DNA of 64,000 nt from JAKPBU01 sp964425695 (GCA_964425695.1 CAYRNF010000013.1:1-64000); one strand, 5' to 3'. Shown: positions 15,867-27,202, numbered from the stretch's first letter. The notes: generated from the letters alone by a model not told the origin. Numbers and translations: made by a program.

Positions 15867-17140
15867 GGGGATTCTCGCGTGAGCTCTTGGAACAGATCGG
15901 ACACGCGCCGCTTGAGCAGGTCGCGCAGCGGCAGGCGCAGGTGGTCGATGGCGTCGGCGGCCACGTGGCCCAGCGCGTCGTCGCGGCAGGGCAGGTGCGC
16001 TTCCTTGATCGGCACGCGCAGGTGGCAGGCTTCGTACAGCTCGGCCAGGGTCACGTCGTCCAGGTCGCGCGCCAGCAGCCATTCGCCGCCCTCGGCACGG
16101 CTGACCACGCCGATCTCGTCCAGGCGGCACAGCATCTCCTGCACCAGCGAGTCGGTGAGCATCGGCTCCTGGTGCTGGATGTCGTCGGTGTGCAGGCCCC
16201 TGCCCTGCTGGCGCGCCAGGTGGAAGCGGCCCAGCAGGCGCAGCAGCCCATACATCTCGAACCCCAGCGGCAGGCGCATGGCCGCCGGCTGGTAGCGGAA
16301 CGCCGACATCGACGACGCGAACGACGCCCCCAGCAGCACCGCCACCCAACCCAGCCAGGTCCACAGCATCATGATCGGCACCACCGCCAGCGGCCCGTAG
16401 ATCGCCTGGTAGTTGCCGAACCGTCCGAAGTAGAAGCCGATGCCTTGCTTGACCAGTTCGAACAGCAGCACCGACAGCACGCCGCCGGCGATGGCGTGGC
16501 GCCACTTCACCGTGCGGTGCGGCACCACCTTGAAGATGGTGGCGAAGCACAGCAGCTCGATGGCCATCGGCGCCAGGCGCAGCATCACTGCTTCCAACAG
16601 CCGCCCCGGCGCGGTTTCGAAGATCGCCAGCGCGAAGAACTGCGTGGACAGCGCCAGGCTGCTGGCGGCGACCAGCGCGCCCAGCGTCAGCACCGTCCAG
16701 TACACGAGGAACCGGCCGAAGCGCGGCCGCGCGGTGGGCACGCGCCAGATCCGGTTGAACGTGGTCTCCACGCTGGTCAGCGTGACCAGCACCGACACCA
16801 CCAGCGCGATCGCGCCGGCCGCGGTGAGCTTGCCGGCGTTGGTGGACAGGTCGGTGAGATAGCCCTGCACCGCGCTGGCCGAGGACGGCACGAAGTTCGC
16901 GAAGATGTATTCGCGTAGCTGCTTGCTCCAGTCCTCGAACACCGGGAAGGCCGACAGGGCACCGAAGGCCACCATGGACAGCGGCACCAGCGCGAACAGC
17001 GTGGTGAACGCCAGCGCGCCCGCGGCTTCGAACAGGCGGTCGTCCACGAAGCGGCGGCCGAGGAAACGGAAGAAGCTCGACGCGCGCGCGCGGTCGCGCA
17101 TGCGGTCGCCCCAGCGGTTCCATGAGTCCAGTGGCTCCAT
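15863..17140 (-). CDS. YihY/BrkB-family inner membrane protein
   Basis: 425 residues from the ATG at 17140 (MEPLDSWNRWGDRMRDR). The reading frame stays open upstream but without family similarity. About six hydrophobic segments span roughly residues 40-300, with family motifs AGALAFTTLFALVPLS and FGRFGNYQAIYGPLAVVPIMMLW. A soluble C-terminal tail of about 120 residues carries a winged-helix-like region. It was once called RNase BN by mistake. The true role is unknown. It is the first gene of the yihY-tlpA-acyP operon. Confidence 0.9.
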   Translation of the reverse strand: MEPLDSWNRWGDRMRDRARASSFFRFLGRRFVDDRLFEAAGALAFTTLFALVPLSMVAFGALSAFPVFEDWSKQLREYIFANFVPSSASAVQGYLTDLSTNAGKLTAAGAIALVVSVLVTLTSVETTFNRIWRVPTARPRFGRFLVYWTVLTLGALVAASSLALSTQFFALAIFETAPGRLLEAVMLRLAPMAIELLCFATIFKVVPHRTVKWRHAIAGGVLSVLLFELVKQGIGFYFGRFGNYQAIYGPLAVVPIMMLWTWLGWVAVLLGASFASSMSAFRYQPAAMRLPLGFEMYGLLRLLGRFHLARQQGRGLHTDDIQHQEPMLTDSLVQEMLCRLDEIGVVSRAEGGEWLLARDLDDVTLAELYEACHLRVPIKEAHLPCRDDALGHVAADAIDHLRLPLRDLLKRRVSDLFQELTRESP

Positions 17141-17235
17141 CGCACGAAGGGTAACTGATGCCGCCGCGCCCGTATGGCGGCGCCCGGGCGCCACCGCCGG
17201 GTGCGGCGGATCGACACCGGCCCTACACTGCCGGC

Positions 17236-17829
17236 ATGGTCGAAGTCCTGGTTCTCTACTACAGCCGCGGCGGTTCGGTGGCGGCGCTGGCACGGCAGAT
17301 CGCGCGCGGCGTGGGTGAAGTGCAAGGCGCCGCCGCGCGCGTGCGTTCCGTGCCTCCCGTGGCGCCCGTCACCCAGACCGCCGCGCCGCCCGAGCCGGAC
17401 GAAGGTGCGCCCTACGTGCAGGCGAGCGACCTGGAACAGTGCGCGGCGCTCGCCATCGGCAGCCCCACGCGCTTCGGCAACATGGCCGCGCCGATGAAGC
17501 ACTTCATCGATGGGCTGGGCGCGCAGTGGGCCAGCGGCACCCTGGCCGGCAAGCCGGCCGCGGTGTTCACTTCCACCGCCACCCTGCACGGCGGCCAGGA
17601 AGCCACGCTGCTGTCGATGATGGTGCCGCTGCTGCATCACGGCTGCGTGCTGGTGGGCATCCCCTACACGGAGCCATTGCTCAGCAGCACACGCAGCGGC
17701 GGCACGCCCTACGGCGCCAGCCACGTGTCCGGCGCGCAGGACGATCCCAGGCCCAGCGACGAGGAAGCGCAGCTCGCACGCGCGCTGGGGCGGCGGCTGG
17801 CCGCCTTTGCGCTGAAGCTGTCGGCATGA
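17236..17829 (+). CDS. wrbA: WrbA-like NAD(P)H:quinone oxidoreductase
   Basis: 197 residues with a flavodoxin-like fold. It performs two-electron reduction of quinones using FMN. The FMN phosphate loop is LYYSRGGSVAALA at residues 7-19, the second loop is GSPTRFGNMAAPMKHFID, and the third is STATLHGGQEATLLS. The ATG at 17236 fits the family start MVEVLVLYYSR. The stop overlaps the following DUF2069 start (ATGA). Confidence 0.92.
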   Translation: MVEVLVLYYSRGGSVAALARQIARGVGEVQGAAARVRSVPPVAPVTQTAAPPEPDEGAPYVQASDLEQCAALAIGSPTRFGNMAAPMKHFIDGLGAQWASGTLAGKPAAVFTSTATLHGGQEATLLSMMVPLLHHGCVLVGIPYTEPLLSSTRSGGTPYGASHVSGAQDDPRPSDEEAQLARALGRRLAAFALKLSA

Positions 17830-18146
17830 ACGCGCGGCACGTGCTCATGGCGGCGTTGGTCGCACTGGCTGCGCTGTACGCCGCCTGGTTCGCGCCGTCC
17901 GGCGACTGGACCGCGGTCGCCGTGTTTGCCGCGCCGCCGCTGCTGCTGGCTGCGCTCGCCGCGATCCGCCCGCGCGCAGCGGGATTCTGGGCCGGCGTGC
18001 TGGCGCTGCTGTGGTTCTCGCACGGGGTGATGCTGGCCTGGAGCGATCCGGCGCACCGCTGGCTCGCGCTGGCCGAGGTTGCGCTGGCGCTGCTGGTGAT
18101 CGGCGCGGCCAACTTCCAGGCACTGCGCGCACGCAGGCGACGCTGA
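17826..18146 (+). CDS. DUF2069 membrane protein
   Basis: 106 residues with about four hydrophobic segments and the family pattern WAGVLALLWFSHGVMLAWSD near the middle. DUF2069 proteins are small inner membrane proteins repeatedly found next to wrbA in gammaproteobacteria. No function is established. It overlaps the wrbA stop by four bases, so translation is likely coupled. Confidence 0.85.
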   Translation: MNARHVLMAALVALAALYAAWFAPSGDWTAVAVFAAPPLLLAALAAIRPRAAGFWAGVLALLWFSHGVMLAWSDPAHRWLALAEVALALLVIGAANFQALRARRRR

Positions 18147-18180
18147 GGCGTGTCGCAGCCGTCGCCACCGGGCGGCTTCG

Positions 18181-18186
18181 TATAAT
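18181..18186 (+). promoter_or_regulatory. Putative -10 box (TATAAT) for the asparaginase-domain gene
   Basis: A perfect TATAAT lies 30 bp before the ATG at 18217, in otherwise GC-rich sequence. No good -35 is found at standard spacing, so this is a weak call resting on one hexamer. Confidence 0.35.
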
Positions 18187-18216
18187 CGCGGCTTCCCGCA
18201 CCGGCAGAGCGCGCAG

Positions 18217-18708
18217 ATGGAAGAACTCCTGGTCGTCACCACCGGCGGCACCATCGACAAGGTGTATTTCGACGACAAGTCCGACTACCAGGTGGGCGAG
18301 CCGCAGATCGGCCGGATCCTGGAAGAGCTGGGCGTTGCGTTCCGCTTCACCGTCATTCCCATCATCCGCAAGGATTCGCTGCATATCAGCGCTGCCGATC
18401 GCGAGCTGCTGCGCGACACCATCGCCGCGCAACCGCAGCGCTGCGTGCTGGTCACCCACGGCACCGACACCATGGTGGAAACCGCGCGGGTGCTCAGCGA
18501 GGTCGCGGGCAAGACCATCGTGCTGACCGGCGCGCTGAACCCGGCGCGTTTCCGCGGTTCGGACGCGGAGTTCAACATCGGCACCGCCGTGGGCGCGGTG
18601 CAGTCGCTACCGCCGGGCGTGTACATCGCCATGAACGGCCGGATCTGGGATCCGCTCAAGGTGCGCAAGAACGTGGCGGCCAACCGGTTCGAAGCGACGG
18701 GCGGCTGA
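18217..18708 (+). CDS. Stand-alone N-terminal asparaginase domain protein
   Basis: 163 residues, about half of a canonical type I/II L-asparaginase. It carries the first catalytic Thr in VTTGGTIDK (residues 7-15), the second triad THGTDTMVETA near 80-90 and the VLTGALNPARFRGSDAEFN segment. The chain ends soon after MNGRIWDPLKVRKN, where the catalytic Lys of full-length enzymes is expected. The C-terminal domain that completes the neighbouring subunit's site is absent. Such short forms occur in related bacteria, so it is probably a real gene rather than a fragment. Activity is uncertain. Confidence 0.8.
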   Translation: MEELLVVTTGGTIDKVYFDDKSDYQVGEPQIGRILEELGVAFRFTVIPIIRKDSLHISAADRELLRDTIAAQPQRCVLVTHGTDTMVETARVLSEVAGKTIVLTGALNPARFRGSDAEFNIGTAVGAVQSLPPGVYIAMNGRIWDPLKVRKNVAANRFEATGG

Positions 18709-18736
18709 AGCCAGGCCTCCGTCCCGCATGGCGAAA

Positions 18737-18758
18737 GACCCCGGCCTGGGCCGGGGTC
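18737..18758. terminator. Bidirectional hairpin between asparaginase-domain and S8 peptidase genes
   Basis: GACCCCGGCC at 18737-18746 pairs with GGCCGGGGTC at 18749-18758. On the minus strand the stem is followed by TTTCGCC, so it can end the S8 peptidase transcript. It also sits 29 bp after the plus-strand gene. Its arms match the terminators at 20840-20861 and 24610-24631. Confidence 0.75.
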
Positions 18759-18787
18759 CTGCGTTGCAAGACGGCGGGCGTGCGCGG

Positions 18788-20527
18788 TTACGGCGTACGC
18801 GTCGCCTTCAGGTTGACCCCGGAGAAGGTGCTGTAGGCGCGCACGTGGAAGAAGTACGTGCTGCCGGCCGCCGGGTTGTTGATGGTGCAGGTCTCGTTGT
18901 TGCCGCTCAGGTACGGACGGCAGGTGTAGCTGGTGGTGGTGGGCGTGGCGCCGACGCGCACGTACAGGTCGCCGTCGCCGGTTCCGCCGCTGCTCTGCAC
19001 GACCAGCTTGGTGGTGCCCGCCGGGATCGCCACCGAATACGTGGTCGACACGCCACCGGTGGAAACCGTCGGCAGGTTGACGTCGACCACCACGGTGCCG
19101 GTGCCGCCACCACCACCGCCGGCCGCATCCACCGCCGCGCGTGCCTGCACGATGCCGCTGCCGATGGGCTGCGACGGCGTGGCCGGGAACGCGCGTGCGG
19201 TCGACTTCAGTGTGGATTCCACCTGGGCGGGGGTCAGCGGCGTGGTCGCGCGCGCCTGCATCAACGCCACCACGCCGGCCACGTGCGGCGCCGCCATCGA
19301 GGTGCCGTTGTAGGACGCGTAGCTTTCCGCGCCCGGCGAGGTGGTGCCCGAGTTGAGCGTGGACAGGATCGAGGAACCCGGTGCCGCCACGTCGATGCCC
19401 GCACCGTAGTTCGAGAAGCTCGAACGCGCGCCGGTGCTGGTGATCGACGCCACCGCCACCACGTTGCTGCAGTTCGCCGGCACCGAGCCGGACACGTTGG
19501 CGTTGCTGTTGCCGGCCGCCACCACGATCGTGGAGCCGCGGCCCACCGCGCCGTTGATCGCGTTCTGGTAGGTGGCCGAACAGGTGCCGCCGCCGCCCAG
19601 GCTCATGTTGATCACTTCGGCCGGGTTGGCGTTGGCGGGCACGCCGCTGACGGTGCCGCCCGAGGCCCACACGATCGCATCGGCGATATCGGACGTCAGG
19701 CCGCCGCAGCGGCCCAACACGCGTACCGGCACCACTTTGGCGCCGTACGCCATGCCGGCCACGCCCTTGGCGTTGTTGGTGACGGCTGCGACGGTGCCCG
19801 CGACATGGGTGCCGTGCCAGCTGCTGTTGGTGACCGGGGAACCGGCGTAGCACTCGCCCGCCACCGGGCTCCAGTCGCCAGGATCGGACGCGTCCGCATC
19901 GCGGCCGTTGCCGTCGCGCGAGACGAACGTGTCGCTGATGAAGTCGTAGCCGGCCAGCACGTTGGCGTTGAGGTCGCTATGGCTGACGATGCCGGTATCC
20001 AGCACGGCGACCACGGTGCCGGTGCCGTTGGTGACATCCCATGCCTGCGTGGCATAGGTGCCGCCGGCGCCGGTTCCGAAGCCGTACTGCTGGCTGAAAC
20101 TGGTGTCGTTGGGGGTCAGCACGGGCCGCATCCACTGGTCGATCTCGACGTATTCCACGTTCGGATCGGCCGCGATCTGGCGCATCAGCTGTTCGGCTTC
20201 GGCCGGGCCGAGCTTGCGGCTGGAACGCACGGCGTCGGCGCCCACCGCGAGGCGGCGCACGTGACCCACCGCCAGCGCGCCCTGGGCCTGCGTGGATGCG
20301 ACGCCCTTGCCGGCGCCCTGCAGCTTCTGTGCGACAGCCTTGACGCTGGCACGCTCGGGCGTGCCTTCGCGGTACTTGACGATGAAGCGGTCGTACTTGT
20401 GTTCCGCGGACAGCGCGGACACGTTGATGCGTTCCGCGGCGTGCGCCGAGAACGAGGTGGCGATCACGAGCGCGGTCGCGGCAGCCAGGACATTCCTGCG
20501 CGAACCAATTGCCTTTTCCGTCGACAT
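18788..20527 (-). CDS. Secreted subtilisin-family (S8) serine peptidase with C-terminal PPC domain
   Basis: 579 residues from the ATG at 20527. An upstream in-frame ATG at 20572 adds 15 residues. A basic N-terminus and hydrophobic core end in AHAAERI, a Sec signal. A propeptide is followed by the S8 domain with Asp in VVAVLDTGIVSHSD (about 177), His in SSWHGTHVAG (about 239) and Ser in NGTSMAAPHVAG (about 409). A Gly-rich linker joins a PPC domain (about 480-579), usually removed during maturation. It is the last of four same-strand peptidase genes and has its own predicted promoter at 20667-20709. GGGAG about 10 nt before the ATG could be the ribosome site. Secretion is probably type II. Confidence 0.94.
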   Translation of the reverse strand: MSTEKAIGSRRNVLAAATALVIATSFSAHAAERINVSALSAEHKYDRFIVKYREGTPERASVKAVAQKLQGAGKGVASTQAQGALAVGHVRRLAVGADAVRSSRKLGPAEAEQLMRQIAADPNVEYVEIDQWMRPVLTPNDTSFSQQYGFGTGAGGTYATQAWDVTNGTGTVVAVLDTGIVSHSDLNANVLAGYDFISDTFVSRDGNGRDADASDPGDWSPVAGECYAGSPVTNSSWHGTHVAGTVAAVTNNAKGVAGMAYGAKVVPVRVLGRCGGLTSDIADAIVWASGGTVSGVPANANPAEVINMSLGGGGTCSATYQNAINGAVGRGSTIVVAAGNSNANVSGSVPANCSNVVAVASITSTGARSSFSNYGAGIDVAAPGSSILSTLNSGTTSPGAESYASYNGTSMAAPHVAGVVALMQARATTPLTPAQVESTLKSTARAFPATPSQPIGSGIVQARAAVDAAGGGGGGTGTVVVDVNLPTVSTGGVSTTYSVAIPAGTTKLVVQSSGGTGDGDLYVRVGATPTTTSYTCRPYLSGNNETCTINNPAAGSTYFFHVRAYSTFSGVNLKATRTP

Positions 20528-20666
20528 CCCTTGATGACTCCCGAATCGTTGATGAGCCGCAAGACGCGGCAACGGCCAGACACGACCCCAGCCGCCACGT
20601 AGCGGCGGGAGCGGCCAGACCGGGATGCGGACGCCGGTTCCCCCCCCTGTGCGTCCGTGGTACCGA

Positions 20667-20709
20667 CGCTAAACGACGGCCGAAGCCCGACACAAGCTGC
20701 AGGCGCAGC
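20667..20709 (-). promoter_or_regulatory. Predicted promoter of the S8 peptidase with palindromic operator
   Basis: On the minus strand TTGTGT (20695-20690), a 17-nt spacer and TTAGCG (20672-20667) form a weak promoter. Directly upstream of the -35 lies GCTGCAGGCGCAGC (20696-20709), an imperfect palindrome. About 50 bp here align nearly base for base with the promoter of the next peptidase (22939-22983), including GACGCTAAACGAC. A weak -10 next to a palindrome suggests an activator-dependent promoter. Confidence 0.55.
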
Positions 20710-20828
20710 AAAATCCTGCCGTCCGTCGCGGTTTCGGCAACGTTGCGCGGACCGCACGCGCTGCCGTGCGAACGCGCGTGACGGAACTGCATCGCAGCGC
20801 CGGGCTGGCACCCTGCGTTGCCTGCGCC

Positions 20829-21557
20829 CCAGACGAAAAGACCCCGGCCGAAGCCGGGGTCCGAAGGGATCGTGCAGGGCCGCGTTGCGGCCCGGGCCGA
20901 TCAGAACGTCACGCTCCAGCTGTCGATGCGGCCGGTGTCGCCGCCGGCGTTGTCGTTCACCCGCAGCCGCCACGTGCCGTTCAGCGCCTCGCCCGACAGG
21001 TTCACCGTATAGGTGCTGTTGATGTTGTCCGCACTGCCGCCGCTGCGGTTGTGCAGCACGTACACCGAACCGTCCGGCGCAACCAGGTCCACCTTCAGGT
21101 CGCCGATGTAGGTGTGCACGATCGCGACCGCCACCTGCGTGCTCGCCGAACCGTTGCCGGTGCGGCCGGACACCGAGATCGGGCTCTCCACCGTGGTGTT
21201 GTCGCCGATCGCCACGTCGCTGCCGTTGGTGTAGGTCTGCGTGCCGCCGCCACCGCCGCCGGTGCTGTAGCTGCCGGTCAGGCTCAGGCCCGAGAACGCC
21301 GAATAGCCGCGCACCATCACGTGATAGGTGCCCGCCTGCGGCGCCGCGAACGTGCACGTCTCGGCGTTGCCGCTCAGGTACGGGCGGCAGTTGTACGTGG
21401 TGGTGGTCGGCGCCGAGCCGAAGCGCACGTACAGGTCCGCATCGCCCGTGCCGCCGGAGGTGCCGATCACCAGGTTGCTGGCTCCGGCCGGCACGTTGAT
21501 CGTCCAGAACTGCTGGCTGCCCGCCGCACCGGAAATGCCGGTCACCGGTACGCCGTT
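20829..21557. repeat. 729-bp repeat copy A (3' end of S8 peptidase 2, matches 24599-25327)
   Basis: I compared this block with 24599-25327 base by base and found one difference (A at 21528, G at 25298), which is silent. It covers the terminator, the stop codon and the last 218 codons of the S8 peptidase. Identity breaks abruptly at both ends: at CCAGACG on the left and at CGCCGTT on the right, just before the poly-Pro linker. Confidence 0.97.
20840..20861 (-). terminator. Rho-independent terminator of S8 peptidase 2
   Basis: A 9-bp stem, GACCCCGGC/GCCGGGGTC, with loop TTCG on the minus strand, is followed by TTTTCGTC. A UUCG tetraloop and T-run make this a strong call. It lies about 40 bp after the stop codon and belongs to the duplicated 729-bp block. 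Confidence 0.88.
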
Positions 21558-22808
21558 GCCGAGCTCGGTGGTGGGCGGCGGAGGCGGCGGCGGCGGCGGG
21601 GTGGTGCCGAAGAACGAGTACAGCAGGCGGTTCGGCGAGCCGGTGCCCGGGCTGGTGACCTTGTTCGGCGTGGAGGCGTTGATGATCGCGGTGGTCACCT
21701 GGCTCGGCGTCGCGGTGGGGTTGACGGCCAAGTAGAGCGCGGCCACGCCGGCCACGTGCGGCGACGCCATCGAGGTGCCGCTGATCGTGTTGGTGGCGGT
21801 ATTGCTGGTGTACCACGCGGACGTGATCGACGAGCCCGGCCCGAAGATGTCCACGCACGAACCGAAGTTGGAGAACGACGAACGCGCGTCGGTGTTGGTG
21901 GTGGAACCCACGGTGATCGCCGACGCGGCGCGCGCCGGGGAGTAGTTGCAGGCATTGCCGTTGTCGTTGCCTGCCGCCACCACCACGGTGACCCCGGCAT
22001 TGGTCATGCGCGCGACGGCGTCGTCGGTCGCGGTCGATGCGCCGCCGCCCAGGCTCATGTTGGCGACCGCCGGCTTGACGTGGTTGGCGGCGACCCAGTC
22101 CATGCCCGCGATCACGCCGGAGTTGGTGCCCGAGCCGGTGCAACCCAGCACGCGCACCGGGTACAGGCGCACGCCCTTGGCGATGCCCCAGGTGGTGCCG
22201 CCCACGGTGCCCGCGACATGCGTGCCGTGGCCGTTGCAGTCGGTGGTGCCGCGGCCATCGTTGATGGCGGTGTAGCCGGCGCCGACGCGGCCGCCGAAAT
22301 CGCCGTGGGTGGCCAGGATGCCGGTGTCCACGATGTAGGCGTTCACCGTGGACGCGGTGGTGTCGTACACGTAGGTCGAATTCAGCGGCAGGTCGCGCTG
22401 GTCGGTGCGGTCCAGGCCCCAGGTGGCGTTGCTCTGGGTGGCGCTGGCCTGCACGATCCCGTCTTCCTCGACATAGGCCACCGCCGGATCGGCCAACAGG
22501 CGCGCCAGTGCCTTGTCGCTGGCCTTCACCGCGAAGCCGCGCAGCGCATTGCGATAGCTGCGCACCAGCGACGCGCCGTGGCGCTGCGACATCGCTGCCG
22601 CCACCTGCGCCACCTGCGGCCGCTGCGGCCCCTGGGCCTGTGTCGCCGCCTCGCTCTCGAGCGCGGCCACGTCTTCCTTCAGGACCACGATGTACTGCCC
22701 CGCGACCGGACGGTCGACCGTGAGCAACTCAGCAGACATCGCTGGAAGCGCGGTGCAGGCCAGGCTGGCACCGATGGCTGCGGACAGCAGCGAAACCCGA
22801 CGATTCAT
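20901..22808 (-). CDS. Secreted proteinase K-like S8 peptidase with PPC and P domains
   Basis: 635 residues from the ATG at 22808, with AAGGGAG seven nt upstream. A signal peptide (MNRRVSLLSAAIGASLACTA) and an I9 propeptide (GQYIVVLKEDV) precede the S8 domain: Asp in AYIVDTGI (about 159), His in NGHGTHVAG (about 197), Ser in SGTSMASPHVAG (about 344). A ten-Pro linker (about 403-412) leads to a PPC domain and a proprotein-convertase P domain ending WSVTF. The last 218 residues are identical to those of the M4 peptidase two genes upstream. Own promoter and terminator are visible, so it is probably transcribed alone. An extracellular protease is inferred. Confidence 0.95.
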   Translation of the reverse strand: MNRRVSLLSAAIGASLACTALPAMSAELLTVDRPVAGQYIVVLKEDVAALESEAATQAQGPQRPQVAQVAAAMSQRHGASLVRSYRNALRGFAVKASDKALARLLADPAVAYVEEDGIVQASATQSNATWGLDRTDQRDLPLNSTYVYDTTASTVNAYIVDTGILATHGDFGGRVGAGYTAINDGRGTTDCNGHGTHVAGTVGGTTWGIAKGVRLYPVRVLGCTGSGTNSGVIAGMDWVAANHVKPAVANMSLGGGASTATDDAVARMTNAGVTVVVAAGNDNGNACNYSPARAASAITVGSTTNTDARSSFSNFGSCVDIFGPGSSITSAWYTSNTATNTISGTSMASPHVAGVAALYLAVNPTATPSQVTTAIINASTPNKVTSPGTGSPNRLLYSFFGTTPPPPPPPPPTTELGNGVPVTGISGAAGSQQFWTINVPAGASNLVIGTSGGTGDADLYVRFGSAPTTTTYNCRPYLSGNAETCTFAAPQAGTYHVMVRGYSAFSGLSLTGSYSTGGGGGGTQTYTNGSDVAIGDNTTVESPISVSGRTGNGSASTQVAVAIVHTYIGDLKVDLVAPDGSVYVLHNRSGGSADNINSTYTVNLSGEALNGTWRLRVNDNAGGDTGRIDSWSVTF

Positions 22809-22938
22809 GACAACTCCCTTGCTTGGTGGATGAGCCGCATCGCGCGGCGCTGGATCCCCTGACCCGATGGCGTTGCAGCCCGGAAAAGGACGGACCGGTC
22901 GCGTGGAGTCGGGCTGACGCACCGCGTCCACAAACTGA

Positions 22939-22981
22939 CGCTAAACGACCAACCAAGCTGAACACAAGCTGCAGATGCAGC
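22939..22981 (-). promoter_or_regulatory. Predicted promoter of S8 peptidase 2 with palindromic operator
   Basis: On the minus strand TTGTGT (22967-22962), 17 nt, then TTAGCG (22944-22939). The perfect palindrome GCTGCA-GA-TGCAGC (22968-22981) touches the -35. The 5' leader would be about 125 nt. Spacing and sequence mirror the promoter at 20667-20709. The rest of the 22809-23109 gap shows no gene. Confidence 0.6.
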
Positions 22982-23109
22982 AAAACTGTGACCCCGGCCG
23001 GTACTTTTGGCACGGGACCGCATGAATACGGCATGTAACCGGTTGCAGGTGAAATCGATCAGCCGGCGCCTGCCGCCCACCGGCCACCCGGAAACGCCGG
23101 TTTGCGCGA

Positions 23110-24528
23110 TCAGCCCTGCGGCTGCGCCGGCGATGGCCCGCCGGTGACCATGGTGCGGACCTTGGCCGTCTCCGCCAGGAAGGCGAGCGCGAACTGCGCG
23201 AACTTGACGCTGTGCTGGGCCGAATCGCCCATGGTGGCCAGCGTGTCCGACGTGGTGTGGATGTACGGGAAGCTGCCTGCCGGATCGCCCCCCTCGAACA
23301 TGAAGGCCGCGGGATACCCGGCGGCCGTCCACGATGCGTGGTCGGAGCATGCATATCCGCACGCCACCGAGCCGCGCGTGTAACCGCGCGGGGCCAGGTA
23401 GGCATCGAACAGTTGCCGGAAGAACGCCTGCAGATCGGGGTTCGAGTAGTCGGAGATCAGCTTCATGTCGGTGGTGTTGCCCGACTTGTAGTTGGTCATG
23501 TCCACCTGCAGCGCCGCTATGACCTGCACGCCCGCGGCGCGAAATCCCTGGGCGATGCTGTTGGACCCGCGCAGGCCCACTTCTTCGGCGGCGTAGCCCA
23601 TGAACTTGACCGTCCGCTTCGGCCGCCAGCCATCGGCCAGCGCGATGCGCAGCGTCTCGGTCAGCACCGCGATGCCAGACGCATCGTCGTCGGCGCCCGG
23701 GGCCAGCTGCGATGGGTTGTAGCGATCCGCGCCGTTGATCGAATCCAGGTGCGCACCCAGCACCACGACCTCGTCCGGCCAATGGCTGCCGCGGACGGTC
23801 AGCACCACCGAAGGCTGCGTCGAGCACGTGGTGCAGGCGGTGTGGAGTTCCGTGGACACATCCGCCCTGCCCGCGCCCAGGCTCTGCCAGGTGTCGCGGA
23901 TCCACTCCGCCGACTGGCGGCCGGTGGGGCTGGCGTAGAAGCGGTTCTGGTAGCTGGACAGGTACGCCATGGTCGCGCGCAGCCGTGGCTCCTCCACGCG
24001 CGGCAGCCAGCGTTCCACCACCGCAGGCTGATCGAGCGTGTAGGCCATCGCCGTCGCCACGGCCTGTTCGCTGCGATCCGCCTTCGCGAAGGCTTCGGCT
24101 TCGGCCTGGGTTTCGAAGGCGAAGAATCCGCCGCAGCGCTTCTCGTGACGATGCACGTAGGCGGCAACCTGCGGCAGCGCGTCCGAATCGGCTTCGGACA
24201 CCACCAGCTCGGTGCCGGCGCGATCGCGGTGCCGCGACAGCAGGCGCGCCTGCGGGCGGATGCCTTCGAACGTGGCCCGCGAACTGACCAGGAAGGTGCG
24301 CGGCGCGGCGCGCGGCGCCACGGCGGCATCCCGTGCCTGGCCGGCGGCAGGCGCGGTGGCGTTGGCGCCCGCTGTCGGCTCGCGCTGCGCGCTGTCCGCG
24401 GCGGTGCGGCCGGTCTGCATGGGAGAAGGCGCCACGCTGCAGGCGGCGAGCACAAGCGCGAGCGACAGGCCGGGGGCAAGGTTCCAGAGCGCGCGCATCG
24501 ACCGGTGGCGATTCATGCGTGGCGTCAT
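23110..24528 (-). CDS. M28-family aminopeptidase, predicted exported lipoprotein
   Basis: 472 residues from the ATG at 24528, chosen because AGGAG lies seven nt upstream. The signal ends in a lipobox LAAC. An N-terminal accessory region (about 60-190) precedes the M28 zinc peptidase core, whose metal and catalytic segments are GAHLDSIN, PGADDDASG, AAEEVGLRGS, QVDMTNYK and YIHTTSDT. This resembles the secreted leucine aminopeptidases of Aeromonas and Vibrio. It lies between the M4 and S8 genes on the same strand but lacks their PPC/P tail and palindromic promoter. Possible readthrough from the M4 gene would have to pass a strong terminator. Confidence 0.93.
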   Translation of the reverse strand: MTPRMNRHRSMRALWNLAPGLSLALVLAACSVAPSPMQTGRTAADSAQREPTAGANATAPAAGQARDAAVAPRAAPRTFLVSSRATFEGIRPQARLLSRHRDRAGTELVVSEADSDALPQVAAYVHRHEKRCGGFFAFETQAEAEAFAKADRSEQAVATAMAYTLDQPAVVERWLPRVEEPRLRATMAYLSSYQNRFYASPTGRQSAEWIRDTWQSLGAGRADVSTELHTACTTCSTQPSVVLTVRGSHWPDEVVVLGAHLDSINGADRYNPSQLAPGADDDASGIAVLTETLRIALADGWRPKRTVKFMGYAAEEVGLRGSNSIAQGFRAAGVQVIAALQVDMTNYKSGNTTDMKLISDYSNPDLQAFFRQLFDAYLAPRGYTRGSVACGYACSDHASWTAAGYPAAFMFEGGDPAGSFPYIHTTSDTLATMGDSAQHSVKFAQFALAFLAETAKVRTMVTGGPSPAQPQG

Positions 24529-24609
24529 GCGTGAACTCCTGCCCGGCGACACGCCCAATCTTGCACGGAAGCGCGGCGCCGTCCAACGCGCGCGTTTTCC
24601 AGACGAAAA

Positions 24610-24631
24610 GACCCCGGCCGAAGCCGGGGTC
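24610..24631 (-). terminator. Rho-independent terminator of the M4 peptidase
   Basis: Identical to the hairpin at 20840-20861: a 9-bp GACCCCGGC stem, TTCG loop and TTTTCG tail on the minus strand. It lies 40 bp after the M4 stop and 82 bp before the M28 start codon. Confidence 0.88.
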
Positions 24632-24670
24632 CGAAGGGATCGTGCAGGGCCGCGTTGCGGCCCGGGCCGA

Positions 24671-27202
<2,532 letters not shown>

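Noticed and set aside
20766..22862. Plus-strand open frame of about 700 codons opposite the S8 peptidase 2, similar to one opposite the M4 gene
   Set aside because: The similarity between the two antisense frames is a by-product of the 729-bp repeat. The proteins lack any recognisable fold.
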